Assembly: GCF_018916875.1 (NCBI RefSeq)
Contig: NZ_JAHLNO010000004.1
Coordinates: 434,001 to 498,000 of the forward strand
From: Virgibacillus proomii
GTDB lineage: Bacteria; Bacillota; Bacilli; Bacillales; Amphibacillaceae
Length of the DNA stretch: 64,000 bases
Reading direction: 5' to 3'
Shown: one piece after another, positions 8,151-17,454 of the stretch
Numbering within the stretch: the stretch's first letter is position 1
Layout of the letters: each line of letters opens with the position of its first letter
Notes under the pieces: model-generated
The model's input: only the letters and a program-made list of their open reading frames with translations
Databases searched by the model: none
Told to the model about the DNA's origin: nothing
Program-made: the position numbers and the translations under genes

Positions 8151-8762
8151 ATGTCAAAATTTGAATTACCCGAACTACCATATGCATACGATGCACTTGA
8201 ACCTACAATCGATAAGGAGACCATGAACATACACCATACAAAGCATCATAATACGTATGTTACAAAATTAAATGACGCTTTGGAGGGACATGCAAACCTT
8301 CAGAATAAATCATTAATGGATTTAATTAGCAACCTAGATGCTGTACCAGAAAGCACTCGTACTGCTGTAAGAAATAATGGCGGTGGACACGCTAACCATA
8401 GTCTTTTCTGGAAGATTCTTTCACCAAATGGTGGCGGAGAACCAACTGGCGAGCTTGCTGATAAAATTAACGAGACTTTTGGCAGTTTCGAAAAGTTTAA
8501 AGAACAGTTCGAAAGTGCTGCAACTGGACGTTTCGGTTCAGGATGGGCATGGCTTGTTGTAAATAATGGCAAATTAGAAATAACTAGTACACCAAACCAA
8601 GATTCACCATTAATGGAAGGAAAAACACCTATTTTGGGCTTAGATGTTTGGGAGCATGCTTACTACCTAAAATATCAAAATAGACGTCCAGAATATGTTT
8701 CTGCATTTTGGAACATCGTTAACTGGGATGAAGTTGCAAAAAACTATAACGAAGCAAAATAA
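8151..8762 (+). CDS. sodA: Superoxide dismutase [Mn/Fe] (203 aa)
   Basis: Cytosolic SodA converts superoxide to hydrogen peroxide and oxygen. All four metal ligands are visible: His in [11 protein letters not shown], His in HANHSLFW, and Asp and His in [16 protein letters not shown]. Gly-rich GGGHANHS and GSGWAWLVV motifs and the Gln in TPNQDSP near the active site suggest the manganese type. The length is normal. ATG 8151 is chosen because GAGGAGGAAGG lies directly upstream; the in-frame ATG at 8124 lacks a site. Synteny sodA-yqgE-pbpA matches B. subtilis, except that an rpiR-type regulator is inserted here. Confidence 0.98.
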   Translation: MSKFELPELPYAYDALEPTIDKETMNIHHTKHHNTYVTKLNDALEGHANLQNKSLMDLISNLDAVPESTRTAVRNNGGGHANHSLFWKILSPNGGGEPTGELADKINETFGSFEKFKEQFESAATGRFGSGWAWLVVNNGKLEITSTPNQDSPLMEGKTPILGLDVWEHAYYLKYQNRRPEYVSAFWNIVNWDEVAKNYNEAK

Positions 8763-8781
8763 AGGACGTTATAAAAGAAAT

Positions 8782-8810
8782 AAAAAGTCACCGATAAGGT
8801 GGCTTTTTAT
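8782..8810 (+). terminator. Terminator after sodA
   Basis: AAAAAGTCACC pairs with GGTGGCTTTTT around GATA, with one mismatch/bulge. Confidence 0.85.
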
Positions 8811-8937
8811 GTTTCGTTAAGAATCAAGTGGATTCAATAGGATTAATAAAACTTTTATCACGTATCTAAGAGCCGTAAGACTCCCACACGGTGTGATAGA
8901 AATTTACGAAGAAGTCTAAGCCAGAAATAGCGCCGCT

Positions 8938-9035
8938 TAAATTCCCGATTCGTTCAGGTCGAAAGAACAAGGTACGCTTCGAAAGCGATATATCGCGCTT
9001 TTTTAAGACCTGCGATTTTAGCCTCTGTTCTTGTC
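8938..9035. repeat. Dispersed repeat family A, copy 6 (single decayed unit)
   Basis: Leader CGATTCGTTCAGGTCGAAAGAACAAG, followed by one degraded core (TACGCTTCGAAAGCGATATATCGC) and the TTTTAGCCTCTGTTC trailer. Confidence 0.6.
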
Positions 9036-9049
9036 TGGAAAACGATATC

Positions 9050-9275
9050 TGCTTCTATTTGAGTGGTCACTAGCTTCGTCCAGTTTAGGTGCTGGTGCTC
9101 CTAGCAAGCTTCACTCTTCTTTCTATGATAAGTCAACATTGGCCCGAATTTAAAGGAAGGTCGACTAAAAGTGGGCTTGTCGCTCAGGCGTCGGCATCCC
9201 TCTGTTTTAGAGGCATGTTTTCTTTATCTCATCAAAGTTCTCCAGTTTGTCGTTACTAACTGATCGCCTGTTTTT
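9050..9275. repeat. Dispersed repeat family B, copy 3
   Basis: Contains GATAAGTCAACATTGGC, AAGGAAGGTCGACTAAAAG, TGGGCTTGTCGCTCAGGCG, TCGGCATC, the hairpin CCTCTGTTTTAGAGG, TGTTTTCTTTATCTC and TCTCCAGTTTGT. Very close to copy 4 at 59946. Confidence 0.8.
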
Positions 9276-9422
9276 TGTTCTACTTCTTATCAGCAGGAAG
9301 AAAAAGCGAACTGGATAAAATTTTAATTTATAACTGGATACTTTTAAGCAAGATAGATTGATGTAATTTTTTATTATTCATATAATAGAATAATGACAGT
9401 AATTAAATAGAAATGAGTTGAT

Positions 9423-10301
9423 ATGATGGCGACAAGTGGCGGTATAGTAATTCTTACAGAGATGCTTTCTTCACTTCCACCTTCTGAAAGAAAAATTGCG
9501 TCCTATATTATAAATAATCCAGAGGAAGCGTTGACCTTGACAGCTGTTGAGTTGGGGAAGAGAAGTTCAACCAGCGGAGCTGCTGTTATTAGACTTTGTA
9601 AATCATTAAACTTAAAGGGATTTCAAGATTTAAAGTTAAGAATAGCAGGAGATCTCCATAAAACAGAAGAGGTTGGATTCAGAGATATAGAGCCTAATGA
9701 ACCTTTACTTTCTGTTATTAAGAAGATGACGAATAATAGCATTCAAACAATTCGGGAAACTGCTGAATTATTAAATGTTGAACAGTTGCAAAAAGTAGTA
9801 GAAAAAGTGAAAAATGCAAAAAGTCTTCACTTTATTGGGGTCGGCGCTTCCAGTATAATTGCACAGGATGCACAGCAAAAATTTTTGCGAATTAATAAAA
9901 ATGCATATGCATTTACGGATATACATATGGCAGCAACCCAGGTTGCCAATACAACAAAGGAAGATGTAGTTTTAGGAATTTCTTTTTCCGGAGAAACTGT
10001 AGAAGTCGCTAAGATTCTTCAATTAGCGAAAAAAAATAATGCTACCACGATTAGTCTGACTAAATATGGGAAATCTTTAGTGACAGAAGAAGCAGATTTA
10101 AAATTATACACTTCTGCAACTAAAGAGCCTACCTTTCGAAGTGGCGCAACTTCATCTCGTATCGCCCAACTTCACGTAATCGATATTCTGTTTATGTCAG
10201 TAGCATCATTACAATATGATGATACAGTTGAGCATTTGAATGCAACTAGAGAAGCGGTAGAGTTTTTATCTAAAAAAGGTAAACGCTCTAATCGTAACTG
10301 A
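9423..10301 (+). CDS. RpiR/MurR-family transcriptional regulator (HTH + SIS), 292 aa
   Basis: An N-terminal HTH_6 domain (about residues 1-80) carries LPPSERKIASYIINNPEEAL and SGAAVIRLCKSLNLKGFQDLK. A SIS sugar-phosphate-binding domain (about 125-255) carries HFIGVGASS and LGISFSGETVEV. Proteins of this family sense phosphosugars and control sugar catabolism genes. No sugar gene is adjacent, so the target is unknown. Two adjacent ATGs (9423, 9426) are possible, preceded by the weak site GAGTTGATATG. It is monocistronic between sodA and yqgE-like, which is not the B. subtilis order. Confidence 0.93.
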   Translation: MMATSGGIVILTEMLSSLPPSERKIASYIINNPEEALTLTAVELGKRSSTSGAAVIRLCKSLNLKGFQDLKLRIAGDLHKTEEVGFRDIEPNEPLLSVIKKMTNNSIQTIRETAELLNVEQLQKVVEKVKNAKSLHFIGVGASSIIAQDAQQKFLRINKNAYAFTDIHMAATQVANTTKEDVVLGISFSGETVEVAKILQLAKKNNATTISLTKYGKSLVTEEADLKLYTSATKEPTFRSGATSSRIAQLHVIDILFMSVASLQYDDTVEHLNATREAVEFLSKKGKRSNRN

Positions 10302-10679
10302 TTAAAAGAGATAAATGACACGTAAAGGTGTAATATATGGTTAATTTTAGCAGAAGAAAGGATTATACGAATGAAAACTTGACAGTAGAATTACGAGGTA
10401 GTAAACTGTGATTTTTCTTTCCTCTAATTATTAGTTTTGTGGTCTGAAATGGACAATTTTTATATTGTAGCTTACATACGTAATTACATATGGCTTATGG
10501 AATGGAAATATATTGCTAACTAATGAAAGCATAATCTAAATAGAAAATAATTGAAGTTATTTATGTTGTCATTAATTTAACTTGCTTCATATATAGAAAT
10601 TAATCAATTCTATCGTATGTTTGTATATCTGATTCGTATTTGTTCAAACTAATATTGACTTGAAAAAGGGGTATCAGAT
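10302..10679. other. 378-bp AT-rich intergenic region
   Basis: No gene, repeat family member, tRNA or clear terminator seen. It presumably carries the promoter of the following MFS gene. Confidence 0.6.
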
Positions 10680-11948
10680 ATGCAGAAAATCCATGCAATT
10701 AATCGCCATATGAATATAAATAAAGATCTTATTTTATTACTTCTTATTGGAGGTTTATACTCACTAGGACTATTTCTATCCAACACGTTTGTCAATATTT
10801 ATCTTTGGAAGCAATCAGGAGATTTTGTTACAATTGCAGTCTATAACTTAGCAATCTACACCTTTTTACCAATTACTTTCATTATAGCTGGAATATTAGC
10901 GAAAAAAGTTGATCGAATCATTGTGTTACGATTGGGGGTATTTTTTTTATCGCTCTTTTTTTTAAGTGTGCTTGTAATAGGTGAAAAAGCTGCTTATTTC
11001 AATTTCATGCTTGGAGGTCTTTTAGGAATTGGTTATGGATTTTATTGGCTTGCATTTAATGTGTTGACCTTTGAAATTACAGAACCAGACACACGTGATT
11101 TTTTTAATGGTTTTTTAGGAATATTACAATCATTTAGTGGTATGGTCGGTCCTTTACTCGCTGGAATGATTATTTCAAAAATGAAGGCTAATATTGGTTA
11201 TTCTGTTATTTTTACTGTTTCATTCCTGATGTTTATTTGTGCAGTCATTATTAGCTTCTTTTTAAATCAGCGTAAGGCAGAGGGAAGCTTTCACTTTCGC
11301 AGAGTGTTTGCAGAACGGTTCCATAATAAGAACTGGAAACGGATTCAAAATGCCCATATTTTTCAAGGATTACGAGAGGGAATATTTGCGTTTATAATTG
11401 CGATTTGGGTGTTTTTAATTACCCAAAGTGAATTTGCACTAGGAATGTTCAATTTAGTATTTTCTGGACTGTCGCTTATTTCTTATTTTGTTGGCACGAG
11501 AATGATTAAGCCTTCTTTAAGAAAAAAGGCAATTTTACTTGGCGGTTTAATTCTCTATTTTTCAATTGCAATAATTATTTTTAACATTAGCTATATACAG
11601 TTACTTATTTATGCCATTTGCATTGGTATTGCTTATCCTATTTTGACAATCCCATATGTTTCATTAACATATGACGTAATTGGAAAAGCATGGAGAGCCA
11701 AAGAATATCGAGTAGAATATATTGTAGTAAGAGAGCTATTTGTAAATATCGGCAGGATCATCTCCATTTCAATATTCTTAATTACACTTTCGTTTACTTC
11801 AGCAGAAGTAATCATTCCTTATCTGTTAGCAATTTTTGGTGCAGGGCACGTCATTATTTATTTCTTTGTGAAAAATATATACTTGGAAAGCGAAACAGGT
11901 AAACAGGTTTTAATTAAGGAACAGTTAACAGATGATAAAAACAGATAG
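10680..11948 (+). CDS. yqgE: Major facilitator superfamily transporter, YqgE-like (422 aa)
   Basis: About 12 hydrophobic segments are visible across the length, with a charged central loop near residue 200 (QRKAEGSFHFRRVFAERF). A motif resembling the MFS loop 2-3 signature is present (GILAKKVDRIIVLRLGV). It corresponds in position and size to B. subtilis YqgE, between sodA and pbpA. The substrate is unknown. ATG 10680 follows AAAAAGGGGTATCAGAT. Nothing in the sequence indicates a link to phosphate or to the biosynthetic island. Confidence 0.85.
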   Translation: MQKIHAINRHMNINKDLILLLLIGGLYSLGLFLSNTFVNIYLWKQSGDFVTIAVYNLAIYTFLPITFIIAGILAKKVDRIIVLRLGVFFLSLFFLSVLVIGEKAAYFNFMLGGLLGIGYGFYWLAFNVLTFEITEPDTRDFFNGFLGILQSFSGMVGPLLAGMIISKMKANIGYSVIFTVSFLMFICAVIISFFLNQRKAEGSFHFRRVFAERFHNKNWKRIQNAHIFQGLREGIFAFIIAIWVFLITQSEFALGMFNLVFSGLSLISYFVGTRMIKPSLRKKAILLGGLILYFSIAIIIFNISYIQLLIYAICIGIAYPILTIPYVSLTYDVIGKAWRAKEYRVEYIVVRELFVNIGRIISISIFLITLSFTSAEVIIPYLLAIFGAGHVIIYFFVKNIYLESETGKQVLIKEQLTDDKNR

Positions 11949-11961
11949 AAGTAATTGTATT

Positions 11962-12022
11962 AGAAAAGCTTGGCTTGTCGCCAAGTCTTTAGCGAAAGCT
12001 GTAGTTTTTCTTATACTATAAA
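11962..12022. repeat. 62-bp structured repeat, left copy (inverted partner at 57478)
   Basis: About 90% identical to the reverse complement of 57478-57538. Shared blocks are CTTGGCTT-TCGCCAAGTCTTT, GCGAAAGCT-TAG and TTTTTCTTATACTATAA. The first part folds as CTTGGC/GCCAAG, and TATAG/CTATA can pair at the other end. The two copies bracket pbpA and the whole island. Confidence 0.8.
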
Positions 12023-12126
12023 CCCTAAGTTTTATCCTTTTCTATAGTATAAAAAAGATAATAGATCAGTTTGAACGATGAATTGAGCGATATAAAAAAA
12101 TAGATGAATTGCGTTGCTAGAAATGA

Positions 12127-12297
12127 TATAATAAAGTGAAACTTCATTCCGTACTCTTTTTTTCATGGAATGTTAGTACTACAAGGGTATGACCTAAAGG
12201 CCTTTAAACGAATCGGATATTTAGGTCACCGTTACCTCCATAAAGATTGACTGTATGAAAAGAGAATCATACGGTTCTTAGGTGTGGGGTAAATAAA
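12127..12297. repeat. Dispersed repeat family C, copy 1
   Basis: Contains GTGAAACTTCATTCCGTA (the reverse complement of the family A trailer GAATGAAGTTTCAC) and TTAGTACTACAAGGGTATGA-CCTAAA, a block that recurs inverted at about 61066-61093. It lies directly upstream of pbpA. Confidence 0.6.
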
Positions 12298-12333
12298 GCA
12301 TGGTAAACTGTAACATTATTTGGGGGAGAGAAT

Positions 12334-14382
12334 ATGAGGAAAAAAAAGAAAAAGGAACAACTTCCCTTCCGTGTTAACATATTATTTTTTATCATTTTTC
12401 TAATGTTTGCTGTACTGATTTTGCAACTAGGTATCGTGCAAATATTAAATGGTGAAGAATATCAAGAAGAAATTAATCGAACAGTGAAAGATACGACAAA
12501 GGTTCCTGTGCCTAGGGGGAAAATTTATGACAGCAATCATCAAGTTGTTGTCGATAATAAGCCATTATATTCCATTACGTATACACCACCAAAAGGAACA
12601 CAAGCGGAAGATCGTTTAGAATTGGCAGAGAAGCTTGCTAAATTTATCTCGATGGATAGTGAAGAATATTTAGACACTATTACTGAACGTGATAAAAAAG
12701 AATACTGGTATTTGAAAAATAATAAAGAAGCAGATAGCCGGTTATCAAAGAAAGAAGCAGCTGAGCTAGATAATGCGAAACAATATAAAACAATTTTAAA
12801 TCGGATTACGAAAGATGAAGTAGCTCATTTTTCCAAACAACAGTTAGAAGTTATTGCGATAAAAAAAGAGTTGGACAAGGCATACTCCTTAACACCGCAG
12901 ATTGTCAAAAATGAAGATGTAACTGCGGAAGAATATGCTCAAGTTTCTGAGCATTTAGCTGAGCTTCCGGGAATAAACGCTACAACCGACTGGAATAGAG
13001 ATTATCCTTTTAAAAATTCAATTAAAAGTTTGCTTGGATCGATTACTTCTCAAGAACAAGGTATTCCAGCTGATAAAGAGGAATATTTTCTAACAAGAGG
13101 CTATAGCCGTAATGATCGAGTAGGAAAAAGTGGACTGGAGGAATATTATGAAGATATCCTTCGTGGTCGTAAAGAGCAAATACAATATACGACATCAAAG
13201 TCCGGAGAAGTTGTCGGCACCAAAACAGTAGTTGAAGGCAGCCGAGGAAAAGATCTTGTATTAACCATCGATATGGAATTTCAGAAGGAAGTAGATAAAA
13301 TTGTTCGGGAAGAGTTAAAAGCGGCGGTACCAATGAATCCATATCTAAAAGACGCACTTGCAGTTGTCATGAATCCTAAAACTGGGGAACTTTTAGCTGT
13401 CAGCGGTCAAACGAGAGACGGTAATAAGTATAAAGATGCTGCGATTAAGACCATTTCCGACGGGAATCGTCCCGGGTCGGTAGTAAAGGGAGCAACTGTG
13501 TTAGCTGGCTTTGAGTCGGGAACGATTTCACCAGGACAAGTTTTCGTTGACCGGCCAATAAAGATTAAAGGTACACCAATAAAAGGATCATACAGTAGCA
13601 GTATTGGTGCAGTTAATGATGTTACTGCATTAAAACGGTCCTCTAACGTGTATATGTTTTATATTGCACTGAAAATGGGGGGAGAAAATCGTTATCCATT
13701 TCCAAATAGTGGAAAAGCAAGTTTTAATCCAGCTGCTTGGCAGGAAATGCGAAATTATTTTCAACAATTTGGTTTAGGAGTAAAAACCGGTATCGATTTC
13801 CCTTATGAAAGTGTTGGTTATCAAGGTCCTTCACTTCCTAGAGCGGGGCTTTTAATGGACCAAGCTATCGGCCAATATGACACGTATACGACGATGCAAT
13901 TAGCACAATATGTTTCCACCATTGCGAATGATGGTTATCGCGTGCGCCCGCGCTTTTTAAAAGAAATTCGTGAACCTGGTCGTTCTGATAAACAACTAGG
14001 AAAAGTATATCGAAGTGAAGATACAGACGTATTAAACCGAATTGAAATGAAACAGTCGTATATTAAACGTGTACAAGAAGGATTTAAGCAAGTTTTTCAA
14101 GCTCAAGGAGGTACGGGGTACTTACATTGGTCTGGTAAGGATTATAAACCAGCAGGAAAAACAGGTACGGCGCAAAATGCAATTTATCAGGATGGTAAAC
14201 AACTTGCTGAAACGGAGAACTTGTCCTTAATCGGCTACGCACCATATGATGATCCTGAAGTAGCGTTTGCGATAATGGTTCCTAATACATCACCTAGTAG
14301 GGGAAATGCTATTAACCATAAGATTGGCACAAAAATTATGGATACGTATTTTGATTTAAAAAAAGAGCGTAGTGAAGAATAA
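12334..14382 (+). CDS. pbpA: Penicillin-binding protein 2A (class B PBP, transpeptidase), 682 aa
   Basis: An elongation-type class B PBP that crosslinks peptidoglycan. A short basic cytosolic tail (MRKKKKKE) and one membrane anchor (about residues 14-35) come first. The dimerisation domain follows, with RGKIYDSN near residue 60. The transpeptidase domain starts near residue 330, with SVVK holding the active-site Ser, SSN in KRSSNVYMF, and KTGTA in PAGKTGTAQ. The size is close to B. subtilis PbpA (716 aa). GGGGGAGA precedes the ATG. A terminator follows. In B. subtilis pstS comes next; here the sequence runs into the island. Confidence 0.97.
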   Translation: MRKKKKKEQLPFRVNILFFIIFLMFAVLILQLGIVQILNGEEYQEEINRTVKDTTKVPVPRGKIYDSNHQVVVDNKPLYSITYTPPKGTQAEDRLELAEKLAKFISMDSEEYLDTITERDKKEYWYLKNNKEADSRLSKKEAAELDNAKQYKTILNRITKDEVAHFSKQQLEVIAIKKELDKAYSLTPQIVKNEDVTAEEYAQVSEHLAELPGINATTDWNRDYPFKNSIKSLLGSITSQEQGIPADKEEYFLTRGYSRNDRVGKSGLEEYYEDILRGRKEQIQYTTSKSGEVVGTKTVVEGSRGKDLVLTIDMEFQKEVDKIVREELKAAVPMNPYLKDALAVVMNPKTGELLAVSGQTRDGNKYKDAAIKTISDGNRPGSVVKGATVLAGFESGTISPGQVFVDRPIKIKGTPIKGSYSSSIGAVNDVTALKRSSNVYMFYIALKMGGENRYPFPNSGKASFNPAAWQEMRNYFQQFGLGVKTGIDFPYESVGYQGPSLPRAGLLMDQAIGQYDTYTTMQLAQYVSTIANDGYRVRPRFLKEIREPGRSDKQLGKVYRSEDTDVLNRIEMKQSYIKRVQEGFKQVFQAQGGTGYLHWSGKDYKPAGKTGTAQNAIYQDGKQLAETENLSLIGYAPYDDPEVAFAIMVPNTSPSRGNAINHKIGTKIMDTYFDLKKERSEE

Positions 14383-14403
14383 ACCTTATATACCAAGGGT
14401 TTT

Positions 14404-14438
14404 CCCTCTTTGCTCTTATAAAGCAGAGAGGGCTTTTT
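14404..14438 (+). terminator. Terminator after pbpA
   Basis: CCCTCTTTGCT pairs with AGCAGAGAGGG, followed by CTTTTT. Confidence 0.88.
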
Positions 14439-14455
14439 CATGTCCAAATCTGGAA

Positions 14456-14477
14456 TTGAATACCCTTTGAATATCCC
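14456..14477 (+). repeat. Putative att/arm-type site, left (paired TTGAATACCC repeats)
   Basis: TTGAATACCC at 14456 and TTGAATATCC at 14467 are spaced exactly 11 bp apart. The same arrangement in the same orientation occurs at 53009-53029. It lies 4 bp from the stop codon of a tyrosine-recombinase relic. An integrase-binding role is inferred. Confidence 0.5.
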
Positions 14478-14480
14478 AAG

Positions 14481-14546
14481 TCAAAATTTCATGTACTTCT
14501 GGAACATCTCGGCTGTTTCCGCCTTCGCTTCATCGGTCACATGAGA
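14481..14546 (-). pseudogene. C-terminal tail of a tyrosine recombinase (phage-type integrase), relic
   Basis: The minus strand encodes SHVTDEAKAETAEMFQKYMKF followed by a stop. This is the usual ending of phage integrases, in which a catalytic Tyr immediately precedes SHVT. At that codon the sequence reads TAA instead of TAT, so the catalytic Tyr has become a stop and nothing upstream is readable as integrase. It sits beside the TTGAATACCC repeats. Confidence 0.55.
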
Positions 14547-15124
14547 TTAAAGGATTTATAATTATTCAGCAGTCCCTAATTAACGAACGAAGCAGTAAAT
14601 AAGAATGGGGTTCAAGACGTTTTTCCTAAATATCGCGATTGTAGTGCTGCTGGATGAAATGGAAAAATAACGGTGCGGAATGATAGACGACTCTGACTAG
14701 GGGCGTCTTTGTTCTGCCAGTTACAATAAGATATTACGTAATATGTAATACATTTATGAAAGAGGCTTCCGTAACAAAAAAAGACCAACAGCCGGTGAGA
14801 GCTAGGTACCCTATCGGTCTTTTCGATTAATCGTGCATTGCCGATTCGTTGCTCACTCGAAATGCGCAACGATTTCTGAAAGGTTATGTTTAGTAGATCT
14901 TTACTGGTGGGAGTAATTAGATCAGCCCTTAATGATAAAGACTTTATGTTAAATACAAAGAAAGACGCGGGTATCTATTTTTATCCCTGTGACTAATTAA
15001 CAAAGTCTTTGATTTAAATATACTGAAGTCTGTAACATAACATGTATTACGTAAGATGTAATAGTACCAGGTAATCACGAAAAAGACCGACAGGCTGTGA
15101 GGTTTATCGGTCTTTACGATTATC
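14547..15124. other. Non-coding relic region with two similar hairpins and two palindromic sites
   Basis: Two look-alike hairpins, AAAGACC-(A/G)ACAG...ATCGGTCTTT, occur at about 14779-14823 and 15082-15116. Two TATTAC-N7-GTAATA palindromes lie at 14732-14750 and 15045-15063. No intact reading frame with a plausible start. The layout suggests eroded phage or plasmid regulatory DNA. Confidence 0.45.
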
Positions 15125-15880
15125 TTTTATCAAGCCTTTGCTGATGAGGCTAGGCTCTTTTTCTTTCAGTTTTAGTTCCTTCTCTTTTAGATTTAGCTCA
15201 TCGGCCTTTCAAGCTATTCGCTCGGTGCATCTCGATGCGTACGTCGTTTAGTGTTGGTGTGAGCCCCGGTACATCGTGGTCGAAGAGCTTTCGCCCCATT
15301 CCACTTTTAAAAAATTCTGGCATAATGGGTTTAAGTATTTTAATGCGACGCTAGTGAAATCATATAATAAAAAAATCGACCACAGTTCCAGCTGTGGCGA
15401 TAGATACCCATCCTTCTGATAGGGGATTGGCGTTATCTAATCTGAAAAGAAAAAATAGCGACACGACTGCGATTAACGCTATCTATTAATTTATTAATAT
15501 CACACGGGTAGAGCGCGTAGGTTTCTATAAAAGGTTTTGAAGAAACGTAAAATTTTAAAATAACGTGCAGCGTGTCGATTCTATCATTAATTGAATGAAA
15601 GTGTATTACGTATTATGTAATAGGGCGAAGTAACAGGAAGTTTGAACAGGATGGGGTTTGCATAAAATATTACCTATTATGGAATTGGGGTGAATAATAG
15701 GTGCCTATAAACAGGTGAAGAAATCATCATAAAGTGTCAGGAAGATATGTCATATAATTACTACTCCGGCACACAAAAGGTGAAGAATGATAAAGTATTA
15801 CGTATGATGCAGCAGGAAATGGTTTTGCGATTGTTGTATATAGAATACGTATACAATTATCTATTACATATTATGTAATA
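14732..15880. promoter_or_regulatory. Cluster of four TATTAC-N7-GTAATA palindromes (putative operators or iterons)
   Basis: Exact 19-bp sites lie at 14732-14750, 15045-15063, 15604-15622 and 15862-15880. The central seven bases are also conserved (G/A-TA-A/T-N-AT). Partial versions occur near 15669, 15795, 15972 and 16031. The spacing is irregular. Such clusters are typical of a repressor or replication protein binding region in a mobile element. No cognate regulator gene survives in the window. Confidence 0.55.
15130..15323 (-). pseudogene. Relic of a small phage/plasmid-type protein
   Basis: From ATG at 15323 (minus) the frame encodes about 41 residues, including EFFKSGMGRKLFDHDVPGL, then a stop. 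A one-base shift continues into a Lys/Glu helix (LNLKEKELKLKEKE). The pattern (MGRKFF...VP..., then a charged helix) resembles small proteins seen on Gram-positive phages and plasmids. This is a resemblance from memory, and the function is unknown. Confidence 0.35.
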
Positions 15881-16619
15881 TTACTTCTTAATATAAAGTG
15901 ATAATAAAAAACCTCTCCATATTCCGTATCATGAGATAAAAATATGTCATATGAAATAAAATAGAAATTATTTATTACTATCATGTAATCATACTATGTA
16001 ATACTATTTCTGATTTATGTCACATGATGGTATTACGTCGAAATAAGATTTGGAACAATTAAATTTCACTCTTATCATTAGAGAAGTCATACCAAAAAAA
16101 TTTTCCAGGCAACAAAGAGAACACGCTATGAATTTGCTATAAAGTTATTCTTATAAAGAAGTAGAAGCTATGACAGGAATTTCAAAAAGTAAACTGATTA
16201 GAGTAAGAAATTAAAACCGTACATCGACCAGCAAAATGAAAAAAATGTTACGTTTTCCGTGACAATAAATTAGAGGATTTGCTAATATATAAATAGATAC
16301 AACGAAGTCCTAGGCGACGAATCTAGGGCATTATAAAGATCAACCAAGGGGCCTCGACGCAGGGTTCCTATTATATTATTTATAGGCGTTCTCTTATCGT
16401 TGGGGGGACGTAGCTAACTAATAAGAAAAATATGGTTGAAGATAACCCATTATTTACAAATTGATCTTTTCCCCTTGCTTAATAAAGCAAAGCGAATATA
16501 CTAAAACTCGGCATGAGAGTATGGTCCGGTATTTCGGTGCGTCAGGCGATAACTGTCTGGTTTTGAAAGGTGAGACGGGTTTGTCTGCTGAATAAAAAAA
16601 GAGAACGAGGTTGCGAATA
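15324..16619. other. Eroded mobile-element DNA without intact genes
   Basis: No intact reading frame is supported. A short plus-strand fragment near 16140-16213 encodes SYKEVEAMTGISKSKLIRVR, which looks like the C-terminal helix-turn-helix of a recombinase or phage protein. Two of the TATTAC-N7-GTAATA sites are here, and the stretch 16300-16420 has higher GC than its surroundings. Confidence 0.35.
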
Positions 16620-17110
16620 ACAATCCATATCTATCATATACTGCACAATGTACCGAATACTATACGCACGAAATATCTAATTATTTATGCATGTGGTACA
16701 ACACTCCTTATTTTATGCATACCGTAACGTAAATTACGCATAGGATATACGCACGCCATCATTCATCTGATGCACATAACCTATGTGTTTACAATATGTC
16801 GTATAGCATACGTATATCGTGTGATATTTATATAGACATCAGATGGGCACCAATAACTCGCGCCCCGCAATTCACACAACATACAGCATGAGATACGTAC
16901 ATAATACGTACATTTACACGGTTTAACATTCCGTGCCGGCATTTATGCTTATATCATTTCATATAAGATTCGCATACCGTGTAACATTCCATGCAATAGT
17001 ACGTCATAACGCATCGCATACGCACCAGATGCCGATAGGATATCACAATAAGTATCTATTTCCGTATTTATCAGTGAGTTATCCGGTGCGTAGATGATGT
17101 TATATACCAT
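16620..17110. other. Compositionally odd 490-bp non-coding stretch
   Basis: Dense in CATA, TACG, GCATAC and ATACGCA words and poor in the A and T runs that mark the rest of the window. A near-duplicate pair occurs: ACGGTTTAACATTCCGTG (about 16918) and ACCGTGTAACATTCCATG (about 16976). No reading frame is called. It may be an eroded origin or partition-type region, but this is only a suggestion. Confidence 0.35.
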
Positions 17111-17362
17111 CAGCTGTGGATTTAAAATAAAGTCGCGACGTTTGTAAAAAAGTTGCGAAGCTTTACCTTTTTGGATTTTTTATCTAAAGGCGTGTTTCTT
17201 GTGTAAAGGACTTACTTAATTAAGTAGTTCAGTGTACTGAATTTATAGAAATAATTGAAATGAAATATGTAGTTTGTGAAGAAAAACACTTAAACTAACT
17301 GGGCAGGATTGTCCAATAATAATGAGTAAATTATACTCTGATTTTTGCAGTTAAAGTGATTA

Positions 17363-17410
17363 AAAAACAGCCTTGAACTCCCATGAATGTAGGGTTTTTG
17401 GCTGTTTTTA
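17363..17410. terminator. Hairpin terminator near the IS1634-like relic
   Basis: AAAAACAGCC pairs with GGCTGTTTTT across a 27-base loop. Bidirectional appearance. Confidence 0.6.
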
Positions 17411-17454
17411 TTTGTCGAAAAGTTGTAGTGTGATTCACCCTTTTTTGAAGATCC

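Noticed and set aside
11690-11902. Short frames within yqgE and other core genes
   Set aside because: Alternative-frame shadows of well-supported genes.
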